In this document: piece by piece, positions 1-10,937 of the stretch | Numbering within the stretch: position 1 is the first letter of the stretch | Layout of the letters: every line of letters starts with the position of its first letter | NCBI RefSeq assembly: GCF_022581195.2 | Contig: NC_061471.1 | Span: forward strand, 4,464,001 to 4,528,000 | Length of the DNA: 64,000 nucleotides | Direction of reading: 5' to 3' | Source: Helicoverpa zea | Lineage: Eukaryota; Arthropoda; Insecta; Lepidoptera; Noctuidae | Program-made: the position numbers and the translations under genes | Notes under the pieces: generated by a model | Database searches by the model: none | Told to the model about the DNA's origin: nothing | Seen by the model: the letters and a program-made list of their open reading frames with translations, nothing else

Positions 1-1000
1 CACTTTTTTTGGAATTACAATAAAAATGATCGGGTTCGAAAGAAGGTGTTTATGGGCGGAGACAGTAACGTTCCTCGTAACGCGAACACCCGCATTTTGG
101 CGCGCTAATTTCTTATGAGAATTTCCGTTATGGCATCTCTGCTAGTCATTTTGTTCTTCATGGATTTTTTACTTTGTAATCGGTAACTATAGGTAGGTGG
201 GTACTTAATATTATATAATTCATACGTGCACCAAAAGTAGGGCGTTCGAACAAATTACAAATATGTACATTCCTGTGTATTTTCTGTTATTGTTTTTTTT
301 TTCAAATGTTTGAATTTGAATAAGTATTTAGACCAACATTTATGACACCAAGTTACGCCATTTTATAGTTCTAACAAAATGTGAGCTATAATGATGTCTG
401 ATGAAAGAATGCATGATAATATCTATAGGTAGCTAAACTATCGATTCAGATACCTATTTCTTTAGTAATTCTAAGAAATTGCATACAAGCGGTGGTGATG
501 TGTCAATTTCTTTATGACGAAAATGTAAAGTGAATGTTGAGAGTTCCGCAAAAATGGTATTAAGCCCAACTTAAATAAAACCACTCTGTCGTCTGATTAT
601 TTCTCTATGCGGGCAAGTTCCACGAGTTAGCTAATACTTCTGCATCCAGTTAGGTTGGAAGCCGAGTCCAAGATAGTCTCATGCATGAAGATGATCACCC
701 AAGAAACACCGTAGACAATTTAAAATAAGTAGGTACTTAGGTTTCTAACTACTATTAGCACAACTACCTGAAATTCATGTAGGTACATACCTATTAGTTC
801 AATAAGATACAGGCTTCGTTCAAGCACGTTACTAATCTACCAAGCAGGTACCTACTAATTAACTACTTACTTTACTAGTCTTACCTACTTATATTTACTG
901 CCTAGGGTTATGTAATAAATATGTGATACCTGCCTAGGTACTCGTTGATTGAATGCAGTTTTGTAAATAGCCATTACATTCAAAGCTTATGTAGGTATTA
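1..1000. other. AT-rich non-coding sequence
   Basis: No reading frame, RNA gene or recognisable conserved exon is seen here. It is rich in short 'taggtaggt'-like runs, which are common throughout the window. It may be intron or downstream sequence of the minus-strand WAP-like gene that begins at 10937, whose later exons were not found. Confidence 0.5.
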
Positions 1001-4000
1001 GGGTCGCATGGTCAACAATGGATCAGTGGTACACAGATGATCACACACACATCTGCGCCATTTATTAATGCAACACTAAACCAAATACGTAACCGTGTCT
1101 CGTTTGCGAACCCCCTCCCACTCCCGCAGTCGCCGCGCGGACGCGCTCACCAACAGACGCGAGAGCCGGCCGTTTTAATTTTCGGGAGCAAAAACTGTCG
1201 CTAAAGTAAGTTGAATTTTGTTTATATGTCATAATCTGTTGGTGTTATTTTAAATATTTTATCCTAGTTGTTTGTGTACATTCATGTAGTATGATTGAGA
1301 GCTAATACATTTACGTAAGTATCTGTGGTTTTTGAGAAATTTTAGTTAGAACTTTGTAGTGGTAATATGGTTAACAGTGGATTGATTCACTGTGTACACT
1401 ATGGATTATGATTCACTGTGTACCTTACCCCGACCCAGAGTGTACCCTCAATTAAATGAGGAACTTAATAGAAGTTTATCTTTACAGAAATGCCGAGGAA
1501 TAGAGTAGAAGAACGAAAAGTAGGTGCTCATACACATGAGCAAATGCGTGAAGCATTACAGGCCATAAAAGATGGAAAAAGTATTAGACAAGCTGCTGCT
1601 GACCATAATATTCCTTTTACAACACTCCAAAGGTATCAAGCCAAAGAAAAAAATGCGCAAAACCAGCTGACAAGGTTGACTCCTAACTACGCCGTGAACC
1701 AAGTATTTTCTAAGGACCAAGAGCTAATATTGAAACAATATTACATAAAATGTGCAAGCCTTTTCTATGGTCTTTCTGTTAAGGATTGTAGACAAGTTGC
1801 TTACGAAATGGCCAAAATTAATGGCATCAGAATGCCAAAGACCTGGACAGACAACCAATTGGCTGGAATAGATTGGCTAAGGGGTTTCCGCCAACGACAT
1901 CAGGATTTGACGCTGCGTAAACCCGAGGCGTGCAGCTTAGCACGAGCATCGGCTTTTAATAGAGAGACCGTCAGTCATTTTTATGATAACTTGGAGGACG
2001 TGATCAAGCGCCATCCTGCATTTGCTGATGGTACAAGAATTTATAACTTGGATGAAACCGGTACCACCACTGTGCAAAAGACCCAACGGATTATAGCGCC
2101 AAAAGGTAGACGAAACCTCTGTAAAGTCACCAGTGGTGAGAAAGGGACACTTGTCACTACTTGCAACATCATAAGCGCTGGGGGTCAGGCAGTTCCACCA
2201 GTGCTTGTCTTCCCACGAAAAAATACAAACCCTCGCATGGCTGTTGGTACCCCACCTGGATCACTGATTCTGGCAAACCCATCTGGGTGGATGAATAGTG
2301 AGCTGTTCTTGGATGTAATGAAGCATTTTATACGAAGAACTGGAACTACTAAAGAATACCCATCGATTTTGATTATGGATAACCATGAGTCTCACCTTTC
2401 CATAGAAGCGCTTGATCTCGCTAAAGAGTCTGGGGTTACTGTGCTTACATTGCACCCACATACATCAGCACGACTGCAACCACTGGATGTTGGTATTCAC
2501 GGACCCTTCAAAACATTTTACTATTCCGCCATGAGTTCCTGGATGTTACGCAATCCTGGATGCCCTGTAACTATTTACGACGTGGGAGCATTAATTGGAC
2601 AGGCTTTCGCAAAGTCTATGACACCTTCTAATATAATACAAGCATTCAGAAAAACGGGAATTTTTCCTTTTGATCGATACGTTTTTACCGACGAGGACTT
2701 TGCACCCAGCAGTGTTACTGATAGACCTGAAAATGCTCAACCTGAAAGTGATTTTAGTGGAGAACACGCAATTACTGACCAGCAACCGATTTTAGAGCTA
2801 GAAGAGAACACACTTAATTTACAAATAACTCATTCTCCTAGACCTTCTAATAATAGCACTACTGAAGCATCTGGAAATACAATGAGTCCATCTCTAATTG
2901 AAAATTTTGTCGATTATTCAGAAATTACTTCGATGCCAGTATTTTCCACTCCAGAAAAATCTATTTTAATTGATATATCTAATGTTTTGCCTCTTGACGG
3001 TTCTGCAACTCAACATGCAGTTATTATGTCCACTACTTTTCCTGAAAGTGAGTCAACTTCTTCATCTGGAATCAAATCTATCATTACTCCTGAACAGTTT
3101 CGGAAGCCACTTAGAGCACCTACAAGAACTGGAAAGAGGAAGCCAAGAAAATTAGGTAAAAGTCTTATAGCCACTGACACTCCTGAAAAAAATGCTATTG
3201 CAGAACAGAAGGCAGCCAAAAGGAAGAAAGAAACTAAGACTAAAGGGATAGGAAAGAAAGCTATTCGTCAAGTGCTGCAAAGTGATTCAGAAGATGAAAA
3301 TGACATGATACTGAACGACGAAACAGACGATGAAGGAGACTGGGTTGAAAGTGAAGAGACCATTATAACAGAGGATTTACTAAAACAACCACTCCTGCAA
3401 TTACCAAAGGAAAGTCAATACGTATTGGTGCAATTTTGTTCCAAGAACCAAAAGATATTTTTTGCTGGCAAAATTCTCGAGGAACGAAATCCCAATACGT
3501 TAGAATTTTATGTGTCTTTTTTAAGATACAAAAAAGGGAAATTTGTTTTGCCTGATGTCCCTGATTTATCGTACGTGAAAGATGACGACATAAGGCTAAT
3601 ATTGCCGACGCCTACCGTTAGTGGTAGTACGGCCAGGCAACAGTCATATTATTCATTTCCTGTAGATTTAAGTCACATTAACATTCGTTGAGTTATTTAT
3701 TTTTAAATTCTTTGATAGATATTTTTAGTAGAAGATAATGCCTAAGACTAACTTTTAAAATCTGTGATTTAAGATAAGAATTGTTATTATTTTACTATTT
3801 CTTAAGATAGTTGAAAATAAAAAAAAGAAATCTTTACTAGCGATAAAGAAGTAACGTTCAAGACTTAGTAGATTCTAGTTAATTTTATAGCAATATTCAA
3901 TGAAGACTGTAAAAGTACAAAGTTCCTTTAAGTTTCATAGAATTTTTTTTTTGTTATGTCTCTTGTGGTTAGTAATGTTTACGATGCTTAAAAATAAACA

Positions 4001-4295
4001 TGCAGTTGATTATTTACTTTGACTTTTATTACTTTCCTGTTCAGATTTTCTTTGATCCACTGTAAGCCAGGGGGCGATCCATTGAGTACCCAGGAGGTGT
4101 ACACAGTGGATCAAAACCCACTATAAAAAAAATATATACACCTTTTTTATTGTACACTGTTTGTCAAAAAGGCTAATATTATTTAATAGCTTAATAACCA
4201 CACGTGCCCCTGGCAAACTTTCGTAAAAATCTGACTATTAGTTTTTATAATACAATGCGTCAAAAAAAAATGATCCACTGTTGACCATCTTACCC
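1001..4295 (+). mobile_element. Full-length pogo-type (Tc1/mariner superfamily) DNA transposon
   Basis: The element is delimited by the dinucleotide TA on each side (999-1000 and 4296-4297), the target duplication expected for Tc1/mariner/pogo. Its terminal inverted repeats of about 25 bp (1001-1025 and 4271-4295) agree at 21 of 25 positions, both starting GGGT and both containing ATGGTCAACA. Variants of the motif GATCCACTG / GTACACAGTGGATC recur just inside both ends (about 1016-1030, 1374-1423, 4052-4062, 4075-4113) and are plausible transposase binding sites. One long uninterrupted transposase frame occupies 1490-3691. Everything needed for an autonomous element is visible in sequence; activity is inference. 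Confidence 0.9.
1490..3691 (+). CDS. Pogo/Tigger-like DDE transposase, intact, 733 aa
   Basis: The frame encodes a transposase of the CENP-B/jerky/Tigger type. Residues about 10-60 form a psq-type helix-turn-helix (EALQAIKDGKSIRQAA, then TTLQRYQ); about 70-160 fit the CENP-B second DNA-binding domain (WLRGFRQRH at 129-137). The DDE_1 catalytic domain shows D188 (YNLDETG), D297 (LIMDNHESH) and D333 (RLQPLDVG), with 35 residues between the second and third D. The roughly 330-residue C-terminal part is Ser/Thr-rich, then Lys-rich (nuclear-localisation-like), then acidic, and ends in a small globular-looking segment. The start is preceded by a good splice acceptor (TTTACAG ending at 1487), and a donor-like GTAAGT at 1206 suggests a 5'-UTR intron; that is inferred. 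No stop or frameshift interrupts the frame, so it is either recently active or under selection as a domesticated gene; the TIRs and TA duplications favour the former. Confidence 0.9.
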   Translation: MPRNRVEERKVGAHTHEQMREALQAIKDGKSIRQAAADHNIPFTTLQRYQAKEKNAQNQLTRLTPNYAVNQVFSKDQELILKQYYIKCASLFYGLSVKDCRQVAYEMAKINGIRMPKTWTDNQLAGIDWLRGFRQRHQDLTLRKPEACSLARASAFNRETVSHFYDNLEDVIKRHPAFADGTRIYNLDETGTTTVQKTQRIIAPKGRRNLCKVTSGEKGTLVTTCNIISAGGQAVPPVLVFPRKNTNPRMAVGTPPGSLILANPSGWMNSELFLDVMKHFIRRTGTTKEYPSILIMDNHESHLSIEALDLAKESGVTVLTLHPHTSARLQPLDVGIHGPFKTFYYSAMSSWMLRNPGCPVTIYDVGALIGQAFAKSMTPSNIIQAFRKTGIFPFDRYVFTDEDFAPSSVTDRPENAQPESDFSGEHAITDQQPILELEENTLNLQITHSPRPSNNSTTEASGNTMSPSLIENFVDYSEITSMPVFSTPEKSILIDISNVLPLDGSATQHAVIMSTTFPESESTSSSGIKSIITPEQFRKPLRAPTRTGKRKPRKLGKSLIATDTPEKNAIAEQKAAKRKKETKTKGIGKKAIRQVLQSDSEDENDMILNDETDDEGDWVESEETIITEDLLKQPLLQLPKESQYVLVQFCSKNQKIFFAGKILEERNPNTLEFYVSFLRYKKGKFVLPDVPDLSYVKDDDIRLILPTPTVSGSTARQQSYYSFPVDLSHINIR

Positions 4296-5030
4296 TATGT
4301 ACAGTGTTTTTGCATGCTTGGTGCTTTTCTTTATTTTCCCCTAGGTGACCTCTACCCTTGGCCCCATTGGCGGATTTTTGGCACATGTTTCAAAATGACT
4401 TCACTGTCAACAGTGGGAGATATCAACACAAGTTTATTTAGGATTTTTCCGGGAAACCCGGAAGTAACTATAGATTTTTCTCTGCAATGCGAGGGAAATC
4501 TTCGACGTTCCGGAATGAAAATAAATATAAAAAAACCGCGCGTGAAAATTCAAATACGTAACAGCCTTTTCAAAGTGGCGAATTTTTCGTGCCCGATTCG
4601 CACAGGCGTTACTTGCGTTACTTACTATTTTGATTTCGATTATTGAAATTCAGCATTAAATTTTCATCAAAAGCACCTACTTAAGCAAAAGTTTTTTTTT
4701 TTATAGTAATTTCATAATTTTATGAAAACAATAAAGTTTAAAGTGTGGGTAGATTATGAAACTATGGAAGGTTAGCATTTTATTTTAATTTATTTAAATT
4801 ATGTCTACAAACAAACGTCAGTTACCTACTTACTATACTATAGTAATACTTTGAGTTTAGCTTCGCTTGTTTCACAATTATTTACTTACACAATTTCCCA
4901 GTTTCGAACTAGGCATAAATAAAGAACATAAATAATGATGGGGAGATGTGCATCAATGATATAATAAAATATTGTTAACAACTACCGCTGCTAGAAAGGA
5001 ATGACTTGAGTGATTTGTTTGTAGCAATCT
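4296..5030. other. Non-coding interval
   Basis: A 121-codon open frame runs from 4281 to 4646 but begins inside the transposon terminus and has no recognisable domain, so I do not call it a gene. Nothing else is recognised. Confidence 0.4.
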
Positions 5031-5428
5031 GGGGCCCGATTCTCCTAAGTTAATAATGTCAAAATCGAGTAGAAATCGAATCGCAATATAATCGTAATAG
5101 CAGTTTTAACCATATCGGGCATTCTGCTACTAATAAAAGACCAATCGTATTCGATTGACATTTGATGGGTGTGCGATTGGTCTGCTATTTTGGTGATTTT
5201 GGTCCATACGGTAGTTTGCTGTACAATCATTTTGCAATCGTAAATCATTTGCAGACAAAATGATTCATTATTGAATGACAGAAAAGGATAAAAACGTTTA
5301 TTTCAAAGAAAAAATAGCGGAATGCCACATACCCTTCAATCGTAATCGAGTCGGGATCGGATCTCAGTCGAATCGAGTCGAACGTGAATCGTATGACGCT
5401 TAAGTAAAATTAGGAGAATCGCGGCCCT
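5031..5428. mobile_element. MITE of the GGGGCCCGATTC family
   Basis: The left end GGGGCCCGATTCTCCTAA is mirrored by TTAGGAGAATCGCGGCCCT on the right, an inverted repeat of about 18 bp with one extra base. The interior contains further inverted matches (for example, the two halves share AATCGTAATAGCAG-like and GACCAATCGTATTC-like segments with the other copies). Related copies or fragments occur at 36220, 42580-43372, 53323 and 53844. No coding capacity. I could not settle the target-site duplication, so the superfamily is open. Confidence 0.75.
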
Positions 5429-6075
5429 GCTTATCATTTGTTAGTTAAACTAGGTAACTACCTATATTTTAATTTATTTGTAATGAAATGTCGCTATTCT
5501 GAGTCTGGGTGTAGGTGTCAGTTATACTGCTGTTTTATGATACGGCTACAGCCTGAAGTGCGGCAACACCTGGTTGCCGGCCACATGTGAATGTGACTAA
5601 ACTTAGTTGTATTGTATCCTCACAACTTCGGTTTGAACTAGCTGAGCTTTCATTATAACGCCTAGAACTGGATGTACACACGCTGTAGCTTACATACCTA
5701 CGCATTTATTTTGTGCTAGAGTTCGTTAGACGATCAATTAAATTGCGCAACTTTATGTACGAATTTTGCATGGGAGCTTTTAGCGACTATTTTCAACAAT
5801 CAAGACATTGAGCCGTCACAAACGACAGAGTAGGCAGGTACCTATTACACTTTACGTTCACTAATCACAAATATCATGCTAGTGTTAGCTCTACGTAAAG
5901 CACTGAATACATATATTTACATACTAAGGTATTAATAATGTGCGTATCTACATATTATTAAATCTTAACAAACTACAATATGACCTTATTATGTAGTAAT
6001 TAATAAAGTCGGCAGAAGAGCATGCATGTGATAATGAGTTTATACATGGGTACGTAAGTTAGAAACAGTACTAAC
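5429..6075. other. Non-coding interval (probable intron 2 of the WAP-like gene)
   Basis: No exon is recognised. The minus-strand gene that begins at 10937 is spliced into this direction from 6075 (donor GTTAGT), so this is probably its second intron. Confidence 0.45.
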
Positions 6076-9000
6076 CGTTGTTGCTGGATTGCGCCTGATG
6101 GCCTGACGCCTTTCGTACAGAAGCCATTGCAGCAGAGGTGCTGGTTGCCCATCACGCGACATTCCGAATTCTTCTTGCATGGCAATGGAAACAGGTCTAG
6201 CCAGCCACTACTAGTGCGAACTGCCGGGCACACCACAGACTGGCCATCCACTGGAAATTAATAACGAAAACACTGTCATAGAAATTAGACTGCCTTGCAA
6301 TCAATCACTATTTGAAACAAAGCACAAAGATTGAGACTGAAACAGCCACAGTGGCGTTAAAGATGACACATGCTATTGTAGGCCTGGCAATTAGGTATCC
6401 CTGAAAAAGGGTGTTCTCAAAGGTCCTTTGGCAATTGCTTGCCTTTGCTTTAAAGGACTTTCACGATGAAGAAATAGCCGATTTTATCAGCCTTAAACTT
6501 CATTAAGTACCTACCAATGATAGCTATACCAATAATATATCTATCTATAACTGCATACAGTCAGCTTCTAAAATTATAATAGCTTGAAAATGTAATCTTG
6601 GAGTCTAGGGCTATAATCTGCCGTCACCTCTGGCTGTGACTATAAACCAACCTATTCTGTAACGACGTAAAATATATGACATTTTATCTTTTTATAATAA
6701 ATTCGATTTCCATGTGTCAGTTTTAAATATTCAGACAGCTAACTGCTGATCTAGTCAAATTGCGAAATATTTTATTAGTCTTTTATTGTATAGCTTTAAC
6801 AAGAATCGAGCTTTAAAATGGTTATAACAAAGGAAGTGGAGATACCTGACTTTGAAGAACTGAAAACCGACGAAGTAAAAGTGTCGACAGCTGTTCTAAT
6901 GTCGGCCTCTGTTTACATCGGCAAGCAGTGCGAGGGCGTCAATAACGAGTTCATGCTCTGTCGTCAAGAGCTAAATGACCCCCGACCCTGCCTTGAGGTC
7001 GGAAAGCAGGTAACTGCATGTGGAAAGGAAGTTCTTAGGCGAATCAAGAATGATTGTCTCGAAGAATTCAATCAATACGCTAATTGTATCGATAAAAGCT
7101 CGGGTGACTACAGCTTTAGGCACTGTCGCAGAACACAGGCAGTATTCGATTATTGCATGAAGGAGAGGCAGTGTGTGCTGCGTCCTGAATTTGGGTACTT
7201 CACCCGCGGTCGTGTGCATACTACTGAAATGGACGAACTCCCTGCACCGCCTTGTCCTTGCCACCCAAAGGTGGAGGACGCGACTCCAGGTTTGCCGGAC
7301 TGCAAGCCCCGTAAACCGCCTCGATTCGGCGGCCGATTGTATTGGTCAAACGACTAAGAACTCATCGAGGAGCCCTAGCGCATGCGGCTTTAATAGATAA
7401 TTTAATTCATGCAGTTTTGATTTATATCTACAATACAAATGATTAAAGTTGTTGTTGTGCCTATTCCATCTCTTTAATATATCAATAAATAATTTAAAAA
7501 AAACTAGAATGGCGCAGTTAGGTACCTAAGTTTTTTTTTAAATTTTCCCGTGTAATAAAACATAAAATGGATTTCACATGACGTTTAGTAACCACTGAGG
7601 TAGGTAGTTAACTAAGTGTACCTATAACATGCCATTTTCTATTAAATTGACCAGTACCTACATAGATTTCTTAACCCAAGACTGCAGCTACAACGCTAGA
7701 TCTTAGATTCCTACTTTTTGTTAAAGCCATATATTTATCTATTCTATCCTTACATACACCTACTTCTATTTTGGGTCCTAAAAGCCCATAGTTAACTAAA
7801 GTAACAGCCGCTGGATCGATCAATCATCGGGTTAAGGTGGCGCGGTTGGTCCGTGGATGGGTGACTATATCTTGTCACGAAGAATTCCTCTCTGTTTCGG
7901 AAGCTAGGTCCCAGCTGTCATTTTTAACCCTTAGGTAGGTACTAGAGTTTCAATTTTGATACCAATTTTTTAAGGCTTATGTTTAACTGATCACCAGATA
8001 TAGTAACAAATAGCAGACAAAAATAGTAAATGATCACCAAAATGAAACTCGCATTTTAATGTAAAACTATAACCAAAGTTTTAACACTTTTCTATCCTAT
8101 TTAAGTGAAATTATTCCAAAATAAATCATGCGTAAGCCAAATTTAGTAAATGATCACCAACTCTTGACGACCAAATTAATGTATTTTTTTTGCCTAAATA
8201 AGTCACTGTGATTGCCATAAAATGTAGGCTTATGACCTTGGGTCCTAAAACCACGACCACAAATCCACAGGTGGGTAGGTAGGTACATATCTATATTATG
8301 TGATCAGATAATGAAGTATTGTATGTATTCTGACACTTAGTCAATTACGCACTTAGTCAGTGCTTGGGTACGATAATTATACAACAATAGTGGCAACGTA
8401 AGCAGGCGTGTCGGCCGGAGAGCGGCGGCCGCGCCAGGCCAAAGGTCCGGTATCGCACAGCAGCTGCACCTACGAAGGTCGACGAAAATGCACCGCTAAG
8501 TGGGTCAATTACCTCTACTTAATTGAAGTAGTAATACCTACAGCTATGCGCATACTTATTATCGAAAGTTGCCTAAATATAATAATCATTATTAAGCTGA
8601 GTTTGAGTTTGTTCTTTTGCTGGCTTGAAAACACTCGTCAAAGACTTAAACCAATTTGAAATGTTTCTTAAGTGTTAGCTGGCCCATTTGTGAGGCTATG
8701 CTTACAATACTTTTTACCTGAATCAAAAATCGTTCATTTAAAGTCGGCTGTAAAACAGCACTTTTCGAACGTGAGAATTATATGAGTCACTGCCCCAAAA
8801 ACGCCCACCCTTCACCACTTTCTATATGTGCAGTAGTTGAAGTTCATGCGTGAAGTAGGTGTGTAGTTCTCAAGGGACACGGATGGCACCGCTGGCTGAA
8901 GCTATATAGATTAGCTAGATGTTAACACGGAGATATGATCATTTATTGTTATATCATAGGCCTTTAACTAGGTACAGCTTTTTTTAAAGGAGGGAAGATT

Positions 9001-10937
9001 TAATTTGTGTCGTGATACAGATAATAATTCAGGCCACTTATCAGACATGTTTAATTCCTACGAGGCAATCGATCAGTTACTCTGTTTAATTACAAGACAC
9101 AAAGTAGGAAATTAAAATCTTCTAAGCCAAATAACGTAACTAACTAATATCTGCATGCAATTAAAACGTATTTATGTCGAAAGCAATGATGAGCAACACC
9201 TACAAAAAGATAAATGGACGACAGTAACTGTTATAACGTCATTTATATAGGTATATAGCTATTGCAAGCATTTAGAATTATATGTGTAGTAATCGAAAGC
9301 CTTGACGTTTGACTCCTTAGTTTTCGTTAGAAACACTAGTTTTTGTTCGGATGCAATATTATGGACTCCAAAACACCGGAAATTGTGCAAGTAATGAATA
9401 CTTAACAACCCCATGGGCTGGGGCCATGGAGCAAGATTCGCTATGGATGGTGAAACTGAATTAATTAAGGCACGGGGATGATTGATACGATCCCTCTAAG
9501 ATAAGTAGGTACAGAAAATGCAATTTTATAAGGTACCGTTTATTAACGATAATATGTACTTATCAGGTATTAAGTAGTTAAATAGGCTTTCATTTACGGC
9601 TCCCAAAACTTTTAATGCACCCTCGCAGAGCAGAGGTGATTTTGGTATTGGACCCATTTCTTCCATTAAGTGTGATACCTACACACTACACAGTAAGGCA
9701 CTGTAACCTCCTTCGAGGTTCAAAGGTCCTACCTTTACCTACATATCACTTTTTCCCGACGGAACTACTTCCCTATTATGCATTATGTATAACATTAATT
9801 AGTAAGATGGCTGTAACAGCATCATCAGCGAAGTTAAATTGGATCAATAAAGTAATAAATACGAATTAAATCAATAAAAAGTAAATACCCGGTATAAATA
9901 CCCCAACACAGAACCGAGTTAAGAGTTGACCCAGAAAACAGACAACGTGTATTTTATTTAATTAAATATTATTTAACTTCTACGTACACTACGTAACATT
10001 ATTACCAGTCTGAGTATTATGCAAACAACTTGGCATATGCACCATAAGCTGAAACGTATTGAATTTGGGTAACAAACTGAGGATCTAAAACACGGCTTAG
10101 TGCTTAGAGGGTTCTGTAGTGATCTCTTTTGTTTAAGAAGTCAAGTTCATTTTACATGTTAGGTAACTGTACCTAACTAACAAGACTATTTAAGCCGCTA
10201 TTTATAGTTCTCCGTCGTAGAATTACATGTGTGGATTTGTTGATTTTAGCACTACAATAATATTTCGATATTGAAAACGTAAGTTTAATTGACAGGAGTT
10301 AAAGAAACTAGGTATAAATTGCAACAGTTGCGGCGTCGTTAATATCTACGTCTCTAATTCGCTGTTATTGAACCTACCTTGTCAGAGTTTATTTTTTATT
10401 TGAAATAAGTACGGAAGTCGAAAGCTAGGTTGGTTCCAAAGAGATATCTGGTCTCACTCAAGGAGATGACCCGGCAATATACTCCATGGACTGTTTAAAA
10501 TTGATTAGTTATCTTGCTCATATACAACAATGATATTGAGAATTAGGAGGACCATATTCATAAAAGCTAGAAAAAAAACATGTTCCTAAGTGTTACTGTG
10601 TGGTTTAATGTGTTGTTATTATTTTTATCTACAATTTCAATGAATTAAAGTCAAATACGTGTTAAGGGTACCTACACAAATTCAAATAGGTATTACTTGT
10701 AAGGTTCAACCGGTTGTGTGAAAAGTGGTAGTTATCGACTGTGAACAAAAGTCGTTACAGTTCCTATGAACAATTATGAAATGTTACAAGAGAGAAAAAT
10801 AAATTAAAAAGAATTAAGTGCTAGACAACAAAGTAAGTCTACAAATTGAGTGAAAAATAATAGAATGTTGATTTACCTGAATTTATAAATCCGACAGTGA
10901 TTACCGCCACCAACGGCAAAATGTTAAACCAGTGCAT
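6076..10937 (-). CDS. Secreted WAP-like cysteine-rich protein, 5' two coding exons
   Basis: Exon 1 (10877-10937) starts MHWFNILPLVAVITVGFINS, a typical short signal peptide of 20 residues, and ends at donor G|GTAAAT in phase 1. Exon 2 (6076-6250) begins after acceptor TTTCCAG in the matching phase and gives a mature region with CP..., LPCKKNSEC, HLCCNGFC, that is six cysteines in a spacing like WAP four-disulfide-core domains (elafin/waprin-type protease inhibitors or antimicrobial proteins). It ends at donor CG|GTTAGT in phase 2, so the gene continues to lower coordinates; later exons, which would supply the missing cysteines, were not identified. The 4.6 kb first intron contains the complete NDUFA8 gene on the other strand. 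Secretion is well supported; WAP assignment is from cysteine spacing only. Confidence 0.7.
6818..7357 (+). CDS. NDUFA8: NADH dehydrogenase 1 alpha subcomplex subunit 8 (complex I 19 kDa subunit)
   Basis: The 179-residue protein is an accessory subunit of mitochondrial respiratory complex I located on the intermembrane-space face. It carries four CX9C motifs (C38/C48, C58/C68, C80/C90, C103/C113), forming two CHCH folds that are oxidised by the Mia40 import pathway, which fits the absence of a cleavable presequence. The C terminus is rich in Pro and Cys (PAPPCPCHP) and ends GGRLYWSND, as in family members. Length matches the family (about 170-180). It is uninterrupted by introns and lies on the plus strand wholly within intron 1 of the minus-strand WAP-like gene. 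AATAAA occurs at about 7482, followed closely by an A run, so a processed retrocopy origin is possible, though the frame is intact and clearly under constraint. Confidence 0.95.
   Translation: MVITKEVEIPDFEELKTDEVKVSTAVLMSASVYIGKQCEGVNNEFMLCRQELNDPRPCLEVGKQVTACGKEVLRRIKNDCLEEFNQYANCIDKSSGDYSFRHCRRTQAVFDYCMKERQCVLRPEFGYFTRGRVHTTEMDELPAPPCPCHPKVEDATPGLPDCKPRKPPRFGGRLYWSND
8023..8161. repeat. Two direct copies of a TAGTAAATGATCACCA motif
   Basis: The 16-mer TAGTAAATGATCACCA occurs at about 8026-8041 and again at about 8146-8161, 120 bp apart, with a shorter TGATCACCAG match near 7989. The intervening sequence is not duplicated. Function unknown. Confidence 0.6.
8405..8500. other. GC-rich island, possible unassigned exon
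   Basis: About 95 bp of clearly GC-rich sequence sits in an AT-rich intron. On the plus strand it is open (includes SAGERRPRQAKGPVSHSS and CTYEGRRKCTAK) with an AG before it and GTGGGT after it; on the minus strand two frames are also open after an acceptor-like CTTAG. It matches no family I recognise. It could be an exon, an alternative exon of the WAP-like gene, or a relic of a GC-rich mobile element. Confidence 0.25.

Larger units (their letters stand above)
7505..10860. other. Intron 1 of the WAP-like gene, non-coding apart from NDUFA8
   Basis: No further gene is recognised. It contains a repeated 16-mer (8025 and 8145), a GC-rich island at 8405-8500, and an old degenerate copy of the 'GCCCATTTAT...GCTGGC(A/T)GAAGCTA' repeat at about 8655-8935. 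Confidence 0.45.

Noticed and set aside
4281..4646. 121-codon plus-strand frame after the pogo element
   Set aside because: It begins inside the transposon terminus, has no domain and no splice or conservation signal.
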